Origin: Ichthyocystis sparus
GTDB lineage: Bacteria > Pseudomonadota > Gammaproteobacteria > Burkholderiales > 2013Ark19i
DNA length: 64,000 nt
Assembly (NCBI RefSeq): GCF_900078755.1
Contig: NZ_FKIH01000004.1
Strand: one strand, 5' to 3'
Shown: piece by piece, positions 16,640 through 23,817 of the stretch
Layout: the number at the start of each line of letters is the position of its first letter
Position numbering within the stretch: the stretch's first letter is position 1
Program-made: the position numbers and the translations under genes
Notes under the pieces: model-generated
What the model was told of the DNA's origin: nothing
Seen by the model: the letters and a program-made list of their open reading frames with translations, nothing else
Database searches by the model: none

Positions 16640-18073
16640 ATGGGGTTGACTATGTTTAGAATTCCTCTGGTTTTGACTGTTATTAAGAGGCCTTTGTCCA
16701 TATCTTATCGGGCTTTGGCTTTTTTGTTTGTTTTTTTCCCATCCACTGTTATGGCAGCAGGTAACGAGAAGAATATTTCTTCGTTTATGATGCTGATCCT
16801 GCTATTGTTGTTCACGCAAATACTTGCTGCCTTTGTAGGTAAGATCAAATTGCCACCAGTTTCTGCCGAGATGTTTGTGGGTGTGTGCCTGGGGAATTTT
16901 GCCTGGATGGGTATTGCTCTTCCAACAGCTCTTCAAGGCTTTTCTAAGGACCATGTAGTTCTATTTTTATCTGATATTGGATTGGTTATCCTGCTTTTTG
17001 AAATAGGGTTACATTTCGATCCCAAGACTCTAAGGTCGTGTGGTGTTGATTCTATGATAGTAGCTGTATTAGGGGCAATTTGTGCCATTTTTTTGGGTGT
17101 TGCCGTTATTGGTCCCATCTTTTTGCCCAGTGCAGGTATTAAGGCTTGGCTTTTCATTGGGGCGGCTCTTTCTGCAACTTCTATCGCAGTTACTTCCCGC
17201 ATATTCAGTGACTTTAGTTTGGTGCATACCATAGAGTCGCGAGTTATTATGGGTGCTGCTTTGTTCGATGACATTTTTGGCTTTGCTCTTTTGGGTGCTT
17301 TGGGAGAGTTGGTCGGCGAAGGGCAAGTTTCGATTTGGGGAATTTTTATTTCTTTGGTTGCTGCCTTTGCTTTTCTAGCAGCTTGCTTGCTTATAGGAAG
17401 GCCTGTGGTCAAATCAATTGTTCATTTTGTTGCCCAAAAAATAGACAATAGTCGTTCTATGGCTCTTATGGTACTTATTTCATTGGCGTTTGTAGGATCA
17501 CATCTTGCTATTAGTGTTGGTTTGGCTGCTATAGTTGGTGCTTTTGCTGCGGGGCTTATGTTGGATGAAGAAAATTTGCTTCTTTTTTCTGATGACAAAG
17601 CCGTGCAGATGGTCAACGATTATTTGAAAGTTATGCAATCGGAATCGGATGTTCTTTCCTCTAAGTATCTTAGAGATCGGCTGGTTTCTGTTCGCAGAGG
17701 GCAGTGCATATCTTTAATAACTCCACTGAAAGAAGTTTTCTTGCCACTATTTTTTATAGTTGTTGGTACAGAATTGGATCTTAGGGTGCTTTTTGAAATG
17801 AGGAATCTCTTTTTGGTGCTGGTGATTGGTATTTTGGCAGTAGTAAGTAAGCTTTTTTCAGCCGTATTTTTAAAATCATCGAACCGGTGGATTGTTGGTT
17901 GGGGCATGGTTCCTAGAGGAGAGGTTGGTTTAATCTTTTTGGCGGCGGGTCGTGCATACGGAGTGCTTGTGGATCCATACTTTTCTATTCTTGTTGCGGT
18001 TACTATTCTTACTACTATAGTTAGTCCGTGGGTATTAAGTTTTTTGCTAAGCAAGCAGAAGAGTTCTTTGTGA
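16640..18073 (+). CDS. CPA2-type cation:proton antiporter (KefB/NapA-like)
   Basis: The 477-residue protein has about 12 predicted membrane helices. The first hydrophobic stretch (ALAFLFVFFPSTVMAAG) resembles a cleavable signal sequence. Monovalent cation:proton antiporter-2 features include LPPVSAEMFVGVCLGN, LLFEIGLHFD, GAALSATSIAVTSRI, MGAALFDDIFGF (Asp pair in the transport site) and PRGEVGLI. There is no RCK/TrkA-N domain, so glutathione-gated control as in KefC is unlikely. The substrate ion (Na+ or K+) cannot be told. It is 30 bp after ychF and 1 bp before the Nudix gene. Confidence 0.88.
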   Translation: MGLTMFRIPLVLTVIKRPLSISYRALAFLFVFFPSTVMAAGNEKNISSFMMLILLLLFTQILAAFVGKIKLPPVSAEMFVGVCLGNFAWMGIALPTALQGFSKDHVVLFLSDIGLVILLFEIGLHFDPKTLRSCGVDSMIVAVLGAICAIFLGVAVIGPIFLPSAGIKAWLFIGAALSATSIAVTSRIFSDFSLVHTIESRVIMGAALFDDIFGFALLGALGELVGEGQVSIWGIFISLVAAFAFLAACLLIGRPVVKSIVHFVAQKIDNSRSMALMVLISLAFVGSHLAISVGLAAIVGAFAAGLMLDEENLLLFSDDKAVQMVNDYLKVMQSESDVLSSKYLRDRLVSVRRGQCISLITPLKEVFLPLFFIVVGTELDLRVLFEMRNLFLVLVIGILAVVSKLFSAVFLKSSNRWIVGWGMVPRGEVGLIFLAAGRAYGVLVDPYFSILVAVTILTTIVSPWVLSFLLSKQKSSL

Positions 18074-18074
18074 A

Positions 18075-18593
18075 ATGGGTAGAGATTCATTGATGTTAGC
18101 AGATGATGATAGTGTGTTTTTTCGTGTTGGTGTTGGTGCCATCATTATGGACTGTTCCTTAGACAAATTGTTATTATTTCGTCGTAGTGATTACACAGGT
18201 ACGTGGCAATGTCCACAGGGTGGTGTTAATAAAAATGAGCAAACAGATGAGGCTATTTTTAGGGAGGTTTTTGAGGAGACTGGCATTTTGTCACAAGAAC
18301 TAAAGGTCATTGCTGTTTGTCCGGTTTGGGTGGGATATGAGCTGCCAATGACTGATAAATCCTCTTGTTTTAGTAAAGGACAAGTACATAGATGGTATGT
18401 TCTTCAGCTTCTTACTTCTTATGATGCGTTACGCTCTACTGAATCATGTGAATTTATTGATGCCTCTTGGTGTCTCGTTGAGGATTGGGCTAGTACCGCG
18501 CCTGATTTTAAAAAAGATGCGGTAAATTTTTTGATAAGTTGGCTCATGAATGTGAAGGTTTCATCTGATGTTGATAGCAAAGGCAGCGTATGA
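18075..18593 (+). CDS. rppH: Nudix hydrolase, RppH-like (RNA pyrophosphohydrolase / dinucleoside polyphosphatase)
   Basis: The 172-residue protein has a full Nudix box, GGVNKNEQTDEAIFREVFEETGI, preceded by TGTWQCPQ as in RppH/Ap4A pyrophosphohydrolases. RppH removes pyrophosphate from 5' triphosphate mRNA ends and starts decay. Sequence outside the box is divergent from E. coli RppH, so a dinucleoside polyphosphate substrate is also possible; apaH is nearby. ATG 18075 begins 1 bp after the antiporter stop; ATG 18093 is an alternative. Confidence 0.75.
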   Translation: MGRDSLMLADDDSVFFRVGVGAIIMDCSLDKLLLFRRSDYTGTWQCPQGGVNKNEQTDEAIFREVFEETGILSQELKVIAVCPVWVGYELPMTDKSSCFSKGQVHRWYVLQLLTSYDALRSTESCEFIDASWCLVEDWASTAPDFKKDAVNFLISWLMNVKVSSDVDSKGSV

Positions 18594-18646
18594 TGGCTGT
18601 TGGTTATCTTTCTTGTTGTCTTGAAGTGCTTTCTTAATTTTTTAAT

Positions 18647-18675
18647 TTGACAAACCTTGCTTTTCTCTGAAGAAT
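18647..18675 (+). promoter_or_regulatory. Promoter of the tRNA-tuf operon
   Basis: A perfect TTGACA (18647-18652), a 17-bp spacer and AAGAAT (18670-18675, 4 of 6 matches) place a start near 18682, seven bases before mature tRNA-Tyr. The 95 bp between the Nudix gene and tRNA-Tyr contain nothing else that I recognise. Confidence 0.6.
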
Positions 18676-18688
18676 AACCTCTCTTTGA

Positions 18689-18774
18689 GGAGGGGTGCCC
18701 GAGTGGCTAAAGGGGGCAGACTGTAAATCTGTTGGCTTACGCCTACGTTGGTTCGAATCCATCCCCCTCCACCA
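18689..18774 (+). tRNA. tRNA-Tyr (GTA)
   Basis: The 86-nt class II tRNA has acceptor arms GGAGGGG and CCCCTCC, anticodon loop CTGTAAA with anticodon GTA at 18723-18725, a long variable arm, a GGTTCGAATCC T arm and an encoded CCA. It is first in the Tyr-Gly-Thr-tuf cluster. Confidence 0.97.
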
Positions 18775-18778
18775 TAGA

Positions 18779-18802
18779 TTGTGCTTGTGCTTGTGCTTGT
18801 GC
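18779..18802 (+). repeat. Hexanucleotide tandem repeat (TTGTGC x4)
   Basis: Four perfect TTGTGC units fill nearly all the spacer between tRNA-Tyr and tRNA-Gly. The last two bases are the first two of tRNA-Gly. It may vary in copy number by replication slippage and would change only the precursor spacer. Confidence 0.9.
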
Positions 18803-18874
18803 GGGTGTAGCTTAATGGTAGAGCAGAAGCCTTCCAAGCTTATGACGAGGGTTCGATTCCCTTCACCCGCTCCA
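18801..18874 (+). tRNA. tRNA-Gly (TCC)
   Basis: The 74-nt tRNA has acceptor arms GCGGGTG and CACCCGC, loop CTTCCAA with anticodon TCC at 18833-18835, T arm GGGTTCGATTCCC and an encoded CCA. It is second in the tRNA-tuf cluster. Confidence 0.97.
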
Positions 18875-18898
18875 GTATTATTTTGGGGTGTATCTTTA

Positions 18899-18970
<72 letters not shown>

Positions 18971-18994
18971 TTTTCACTTTTTGTGAGAAGTCGT

Positions 18995-19022
18995 TTGCGG
19001 TTTCAGTTCCGTTATTTATATA
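18995..19022 (+). promoter_or_regulatory. Possible additional tuf promoter in the tRNA-Thr to tuf leader
   Basis: TTGCGG (18995-19000), 16 bp and TATATA (19017-19022) form a weak promoter-like arrangement in the 153-bp leader between tRNA-Thr and tuf. The -35 matches only 3 of 6. The rest of the leader holds the ribosome-binding site AAGGGAGG just before the tuf ATG. Confidence 0.25.
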
Positions 19023-19123
19023 TAGTTTGTTTGCGTAAGACCTGATTTATTGAGCTTTTTTCTATTGGTGGGAGCTTTGTGTGAGGTCTAAGTTTAGGGG
19101 TGTTGGACTAAGGGAGGCCTAAT

Positions 19124-20308
19124 ATGGCTAAGGCTAAGTTTGAGCGTACGAAGCCGCACGTTAATGTGGGTACGATAGGGCACGTTGATCATGGGAAGAC
19201 GACGTTGACGGCGGCGTTGACGACGATACTGAGCAAGGTGTATGGCGGAGAGATTAGAGGATACGATCAGATTGACAATGCTCCTGAGGAGAAAGCTAGA
19301 GGCATAACGATAAATACATCGCACGTTGAGTATATGACGGAAGCGAGGCACTATGCGCACGTTGATTGTCCTGGTCATGCTGATTATGTGAAGAACATGA
19401 TAACTGGTGCTGCGCAGATGGATGGAGCGATATTGGTGGTTTCAGCTGCTGATGGGCCCATGCCGCAGACAAGGGAGCATATATTGTTGGCGAGGCAGGT
19501 AGGTGTGCCTAGCATAGTTGTGTTTTTGAACAAATGCGACATGGTGGATGACTCTGAGTTACTAGAGTTAGTAGAGATAGAGGTTAGGGAGTTATTAACG
19601 AAGTACGATTTTCCTGGCGACGACGTACCTTTGATAAAGGGTTCTGCGGTTAAGGCGTTAGAGGGTGACAAGAGTGATATAGGTGAGAAGGCGGTGATGG
19701 ATTTGGCTAAGGCGTTGGATAGTTATATACCGACTCCTGTTAGGGTTGTGGACCAGCCGTTTTTGATGCCGATAGAGGATGTATTTTCGATATCAGGTAG
19801 GGGTACCGTAGTAACAGGTAGAGTTGAGAGAGGTATTTTGCGTGTTAACGAGGAGATAGAGATAGTTGGTTTACGTGACACGCAGAAGACGATTTGTACT
19901 GGTGTGGAGATGTTTCGCAAGTTATTAGATGAGGGGCGTGCTGGTGACAATGTTGGGGTATTGTTGAGGGGTACGAAGAGGGATGATGTTGAGAGGGGTC
20001 AGGTGTTATCGAAGCCTGGTTCTATAACTCCGCACACGGTGTTTGATGCTGAGGTATATGTTTTATCGAAGGAGGAGGGTGGTAGGCACACGCCTTTTTT
20101 CAATGGATATAGGCCGCAATTTTATTTTAGGACGACGGATGTTACTGGATCGATTTCGTTTGAGGGTGACATGGTGATACCAGGGGACAATGTTACGATG
20201 CGAGTTGAGTTAATAGCGCCTATTGCTATGGAAGAGGGTGTACACTTTGCGGTTCGTGAGGGTGGAAAAACCGTCGGAGCAGGCGTCGTTACTAAAGTTA
20301 TTAAGTAG
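19124..20308 (+). CDS. tuf: Elongation factor Tu (first copy)
   Basis: The 394-residue GTPase delivers aminoacyl-tRNA to the ribosome. It has G1 GHVDHGKTT, effector region RGITINTSHVEY, G3 DCPGHADYVKNMITGAAQMDG, G4 NKCDMVDD and domains II-III of standard length. A strong AAGGGAGG ribosome-binding site precedes it. It encodes exactly the same protein as the copy at 35359, with only four synonymous substitutions and a different stop (TAG here). Ile is coded by ATA 19 times, ATT 7 and ATC never; Thr is ACG in 18 of 29. This is odd for such a highly expressed gene. Confidence 0.99.
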   Translation: MAKAKFERTKPHVNVGTIGHVDHGKTTLTAALTTILSKVYGGEIRGYDQIDNAPEEKARGITINTSHVEYMTEARHYAHVDCPGHADYVKNMITGAAQMDGAILVVSAADGPMPQTREHILLARQVGVPSIVVFLNKCDMVDDSELLELVEIEVRELLTKYDFPGDDVPLIKGSAVKALEGDKSDIGEKAVMDLAKALDSYIPTPVRVVDQPFLMPIEDVFSISGRGTVVTGRVERGILRVNEEIEIVGLRDTQKTICTGVEMFRKLLDEGRAGDNVGVLLRGTKRDDVERGQVLSKPGSITPHTVFDAEVYVLSKEEGGRHTPFFNGYRPQFYFRTTDVTGSISFEGDMVIPGDNVTMRVELIAPIAMEEGVHFAVREGGKTVGAGVVTKVIK

Positions 20309-20349
20309 TGGATATTATCCAAGCTGTACGGGCCATTAGTTTACTTTTA

Positions 20350-20422
20350 AGGCCAATAGCTCAATTGGTAGAGCGTCGGTCTCCAAAACCGAAGGTTGGG
20401 GGTTCGATTCCCTCTTGGCCTG
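20350..20422 (+). tRNA. tRNA-Trp (CCA)
   Basis: The acceptor arms are AGGCCAA and TTGGCCT with discriminator G. The anticodon is CCA at 20383-20385 in loop CTCCAAA, and the T arm is GGGTTCGATTCCC. The 3' CCA is not encoded. It lies between tuf and secE, the standard proteobacterial position. Confidence 0.96.
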
Positions 20423-20441
20423 TTTTTGATATTACGACAAC

Positions 20442-20789
20442 ATGTTAGAGAAAATTAAAGTAGCGTTGTTCTTTCTTGTTTTTTTAGCTGGTGTGATTTT
20501 TTTCAGCTTTTTCCCATCTCAAGGATTTTTTGTGAGACTTGGTGTGGCCTTGGTTTCTGTTGCAGTTTGTTTGACGTTGATTTGGTTTTCTGACTTTGGG
20601 CGAAATCTGATGGTCTTCTTTAGAGAATCTGTTCGCGAAGCCTCAAAGGTGTTTTGGCCCACTCGTAAGGAGACTATGCAACTTGTGTTAGTGGTGTTTG
20701 TATTTACAGTTATTGTGGCGCTTTATCTTTTTTTCGTTGACAAATTTCTTGAGTGGTTTCTTTATGATTTGATTCTAGGGTGGAGATAA
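20442..20789 (+). CDS. secE: Preprotein translocase subunit SecE
   Basis: The 115-residue inner-membrane protein has three hydrophobic helices, as in E. coli rather than the one-helix short form. The essential segment FFRESVREASKVFWPTRKETMQ lies before the last helix. SecE clamps SecY in the SecYEG channel. It is followed directly by nusG (TAATG junction at 20787-20791). Confidence 0.95.
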   Translation: MLEKIKVALFFLVFLAGVIFFSFFPSQGFFVRLGVALVSVAVCLTLIWFSDFGRNLMVFFRESVREASKVFWPTRKETMQLVLVVFVFTVIVALYLFFVDKFLEWFLYDLILGWR

Positions 20790-21322
20790 TGTCTAAGTCT
20801 TGGTACGTGGTTCATGTTCACTCAGGCTTTGAGAAGCATGTTCGTAGATCTCTCGAGGAAAAGATAGCTCGTTCTGGTTCTGAGTCCTTGTTTGGTAGGA
20901 TTCTCGTTCCTGTAGAGGAAGTTGTTGAAATTAGAGGTGGGCAGAGAAGGATATCTGAGCGTCGTTTTTTCCCAGGGTACGTGTTGGTTGAAATGGATTT
21001 TAATGAGGAAACTTGGCATTTGGTACGTAGTACTACTAAGGTTTTAGGTTTTGTTGGGGGAACCTCTAGTAGACCTACTCCTGTTTCCGAAAAAGAAGTA
21101 GAGAAGATCATGAAATTGGTTCAGGATGGTTCGGAAAAGCCCAAGCCTAAGGTTTTGTTTGAGATAGGTGAGGTTTTACGTATCAAAGAGGGGCCATTTG
21201 CAGATTTTCATGGCGTGCTTGAAGATGTTAACTATGATAAGAGCAGGTTACGTGTTTCCGTGACTATTTTTGGTAGGGCTACCCCTGTAGAGTTAGAGTT
21301 TGATCAGGTTGAAAAAGTGTAG
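20789..21322 (+). CDS. nusG: Transcription termination/antitermination factor NusG
   Basis: The 177-residue protein has an N-terminal NGN domain (WYVVHVHSGFEKHVRRSLEEKI, FPGYVLVEMDF) that binds the RNA polymerase clamp. A C-terminal KOW domain (RIKEGPFADFHGVLEDVNYDKSRLRVSV) contacts Rho or S10. ATG 20789 overlaps the secE stop by one base and is preferred over in-frame GTG 20780. Confidence 0.97.
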   Translation: MSKSWYVVHVHSGFEKHVRRSLEEKIARSGSESLFGRILVPVEEVVEIRGGQRRISERRFFPGYVLVEMDFNEETWHLVRSTTKVLGFVGGTSSRPTPVSEKEVEKIMKLVQDGSEKPKPKVLFEIGEVLRIKEGPFADFHGVLEDVNYDKSRLRVSVTIFGRATPVELEFDQVEKV

Positions 21323-21334
21323 TAGCAACTAAAA

Positions 21335-21356
21335 ATAGCTTATTTATAGCTTATTT
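21335..21356 (+). repeat. Tandem duplication of ATAGCTTATTT
   Basis: Two exact adjacent copies of an 11-bp unit lie just after the nusG stop and run into a T-rich stretch. There is no stable GC-rich stem, so I do not call it a terminator. The 134-bp nusG-rplK gap has no convincing promoter. Confidence 0.85.
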
Positions 21357-21456
21357 TTATTTTTAGGCGATTTTTTTGTTTCTCAATTGCCCCATCTGAT
21401 AGTAGAATCGTTGGCTCGATTGTATTTTGTGTAAGGTTGGTCTGGAGTGTTTGCGG

Positions 21457-21888
21457 ATGGCTAAGAAAGTTTTGGGATTGATCAAGTTGCAAATTCCTGC
21501 GGGTAAGGCCAATCCGTCTCCACCTTTGGGTCCTGCTTTGGGCCAAAGGGGACTCAATATTATGGAGTTTTGCAAGGCATTTAATGCTGCCACGCAGTCC
21601 CTTGAGCCGGGCTTGCCGGTGCCGGTGGTTATTACTGCTTATGTTGACAAAAGTTTTACTTTTGTTATGAAGACTCCTCCGGCCACGTTTCTCATAAAAA
21701 GAGAGGCCGGTATTGCTAAAGGTTCTGCGCGGCCCCATGTAGATAAAGTTGGGGTTTTGACTCTTGAGCAGTGCAAGAAGATTGCTGCGTTGAAGGGTTC
21801 TGATCTTACTGCTGCTGGCATAGACGCGGCGGTATCGACTATTGCTGGTTCTGCTAGGAGCATGGGCGTGAAGGTTGAAGGGATTTAG
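21457..21888 (+). CDS. rplK: 50S ribosomal protein L11
   Basis: The 143-residue protein of the GTPase-associated centre has the N-terminal SPPLGPALGQRGLNIMEFCKAFN segment and the C-terminal rRNA-binding domain ending GSARSMGVKVEG. ATG 21457, with GGAG about 9 nt upstream, matches the family start; the open frame extends 30 bp further upstream. L11 is the substrate of PrmA, whose gene is missing from its usual place after accC. Confidence 0.97.
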   Translation: MAKKVLGLIKLQIPAGKANPSPPLGPALGQRGLNIMEFCKAFNAATQSLEPGLPVPVVITAYVDKSFTFVMKTPPATFLIKREAGIAKGSARPHVDKVGVLTLEQCKKIAALKGSDLTAAGIDAAVSTIAGSARSMGVKVEGI

Positions 21889-21890
21889 CT

Positions 21891-22589
21891 ATGGCGAAAC
21901 TTAGTAGGCGTTTTTCATCTTGCGATGCTTTGGTTGATCGCCATAAGTTGTACCAGTTGGACGAGGCTTTGCCTTTGCTCAAGAGGCTTGCTACGGCTCG
22001 TTTTGATGAGACGGTTGATATAGCGGTTTGTTTGGGGGTAGATCCTCGTAAGTCTGATCAAGTTGTTCGTGGTTGTGTGGTTTTGCCTTCTGGAACTGGG
22101 AAAGTTGTGCGAGTTGCTGTTTTTGCTCAAGGAGAGAAGGCTGATGCTGCTAGGGTGGCTGGTGCTGATATAGTTGGCTTCGAAGATCTTTCTGAAACTA
22201 TTAAGGCTGGGACGATTGATTTTGATGTTTTGGTTGCCTCTCCAGATTCCATGAGGCTGGTTGGTCAGTTGGGGCAGATTTTGGGCCCCAGAGGATTGAT
22301 GCCTAATCCTAAGGTTGGAACGGTTGCTGTTGATGTGGCTGCTGCCGTAAAGAATGTTAAGTCTGGCCAGGTTCAATATAGGACCGATAAAACGGGAATA
22401 GTACACTGTGCTGTTGGGAAAGCTTCTTTCCCTGAGGGTAGTTTGAGGGAGAATATAGTTGCTTTGATGTCAGCTTTAAGTAGAGCTAAGCCTGCTTCTT
22501 CTAAGGGTACGTATTTTAAAAAGGTTTTTGTGTCAAGCACTATGGGTCGTTCTGTACGTCTAGATGTTGCTTCTATTCCTATTGTGTGA
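21891..22589 (+). CDS. rplA: 50S ribosomal protein L1
   Basis: The 232-residue protein of the L1 stalk contains ETVDIAVCLGVDPRKSDQVVRGCVVLPSGTGK near the N-terminus and GPRGLMPNPKVGTV in domain II. L1 also represses the rplKA mRNA in well-studied species. It lies 2 bp after rplK. Confidence 0.97.
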   Translation: MAKLSRRFSSCDALVDRHKLYQLDEALPLLKRLATARFDETVDIAVCLGVDPRKSDQVVRGCVVLPSGTGKVVRVAVFAQGEKADAARVAGADIVGFEDLSETIKAGTIDFDVLVASPDSMRLVGQLGQILGPRGLMPNPKVGTVAVDVAAAVKNVKSGQVQYRTDKTGIVHCAVGKASFPEGSLRENIVALMSALSRAKPASSKGTYFKKVFVSSTMGRSVRLDVASIPIV

Positions 22590-22716
22590 TTTTTTGTGTT
22601 TATCGGAGACCGGTAGGGCCTGGTTGCTTAAAGTAGATGTGCTACCGCAGATAGTAATTGTAGAGTTGCTCCTTCTTTTGCTTCTGTTGTGTGTCCAATT
22701 GTTTAAAGGGGGAGTG
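22590..22716 (+). promoter_or_regulatory. rplJ leader, candidate L10(L12)4-binding region
   Basis: This 127-bp untranslated spacer separates rplA from rplJ. It contains a 6-bp stem CGGTAG (22611-22616) with CTACCG (22642-22647) enclosing a 25-nt loop, and ends with ribosome-binding sequence AAGGGGGAG. In many bacteria L10-L12 binds such a leader and represses rplJL translation. The pairing is seen; the regulation is inferred. Confidence 0.4.
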
Positions 22717-23250
22717 ATGGGCCTAAGCCTTAAAGATAAGGAGTTTGTTGTTTCCCAGTTGTCTGAGCGTCTTGCTAGTGCTCAGGCTGTTTTATTTGCT
22801 GAGTACGTCGGTACCCGTGCGACTATGACAACCGCTCTTAGAAAAAATGCTAGAGAGAGTGGGGTGTACCTTAAGGTAATCAGGAATTCTTTGGTACGTC
22901 GTGCCATTAGAGGTACTTCGTTTGATATTTTATCAGATAAGATTTCTGGTGCCTTGATTTATGCGATAGGTGAGGATCCTATTTCAGCTGCCAAGGTTTT
23001 GTATAACTTTTCTAGTGTGGCACAGCAGACTTTTGTTCTGCGTGGTGGTTCCGTGTCCGGTAGGTATGTTGATCCTGATGGTGTGAAGATGCTTGCCACA
23101 TTGCCTTCCCGTGAGGATTTGTTGGCCAGATTGGCTGGTACTATGCAGGCCCCTATTGCGCAGTTTGTTCGTGTTGTACATGAGATTCCATCCAAGTTTG
23201 TTCGTGTCTTATCTGCTGTTAGGGACTTGAAGGAGTCTTCTGTCTCCTAG
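22717..23250 (+). CDS. rplJ: 50S ribosomal protein L10
   Basis: The 177-residue stalk base protein anchors L7/L12 dimers. The N-terminal rRNA-binding domain includes LFAEYVGTRATMTTALRKNARESGVYLKVIRNSLVRRAI. The C-terminal helix that binds L12 ends LSAVRDL. ATG 22717 follows AAGGGGGAGTG; the open frame upstream is not coding. Confidence 0.96.
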   Translation: MGLSLKDKEFVVSQLSERLASAQAVLFAEYVGTRATMTTALRKNARESGVYLKVIRNSLVRRAIRGTSFDILSDKISGALIYAIGEDPISAAKVLYNFSSVAQQTFVLRGGSVSGRYVDPDGVKMLATLPSREDLLARLAGTMQAPIAQFVRVVHEIPSKFVRVLSAVRDLKESSVS

Positions 23251-23300
23251 GGTGTGGGGTGTGTACGTTTTTCACTGTTGTTGTGTGCTGAGGAGTTATT

Positions 23301-23687
23301 ATGGCTATGTCCAAGCAAGACGTTTTAGAGGCTATTTCCTGTATGACTGTGCTAGAACTGTCAGAGCTTATTAAAGATATGGAAGAAAAGTTTGGTGTAT
23401 CGGCGGCAGCTCCGGTTGCTGTTGCTGTTGCTGCAGGTGTTGACGGTGATTCTAAGAAAGATGCATCTGAGGAAAAAACAGAATTTGATGTTGTTTTGTC
23501 TTCCGTCGGCGATAATAAGATAGGGGTAATTAAAGTTATCCGTGAGATTACCGGCCTGCCCTTAAAAGAGGCTAAGGAGTTAGTGGAGTCTGCTCCTAAG
23601 TCCATTAAGGAGGGTGTAGCTAAGGCCGATGCAGAGGCCATGAAGAAGAAGGTGGAAGAATCTGGTGCTACTGTTACACTTAAGTAG
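23301..23687 (+). CDS. rplL: 50S ribosomal protein L7/L12
   Basis: The 128-residue protein has an N-terminal dimerisation helix (MTVLELSELIKDMEEKFGVSA), an Ala/Val-rich hinge (AAAPVAVAVAAG), and the conserved C-terminal factor-binding domain (KIGVIKVIREITGLPLKEAKELVESAPK). It recruits translational GTPases. It is 50 bp after rplJ and about 130 bp before rpoB. Confidence 0.98.
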   Translation: MAMSKQDVLEAISCMTVLELSELIKDMEEKFGVSAAAPVAVAVAAGVDGDSKKDASEEKTEFDVVLSSVGDNKIGVIKVIREITGLPLKEAKELVESAPKSIKEGVAKADAEAMKKKVEESGATVTLK

Positions 23688-23817
23688 TTTTTATTGCCTT
23701 TGTTACTAGCACTTGTTGGGCGGGGCATATGCATTCTGTGTCAGCTAAGACTGGTAGAGGCCAGTAGCCGGGCTTGTGTTGACGGTTCTCGTTTTGCCAA
23801 TGGGAGGGGTTATTTTC

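Noticed and set aside
16933..17412. Minus-strand open frame of 159 codons opposite the antiporter gene
   Set aside because: It is a complement of membrane-helix codons with no recognisable domain and no promoter or ribosome-binding site.
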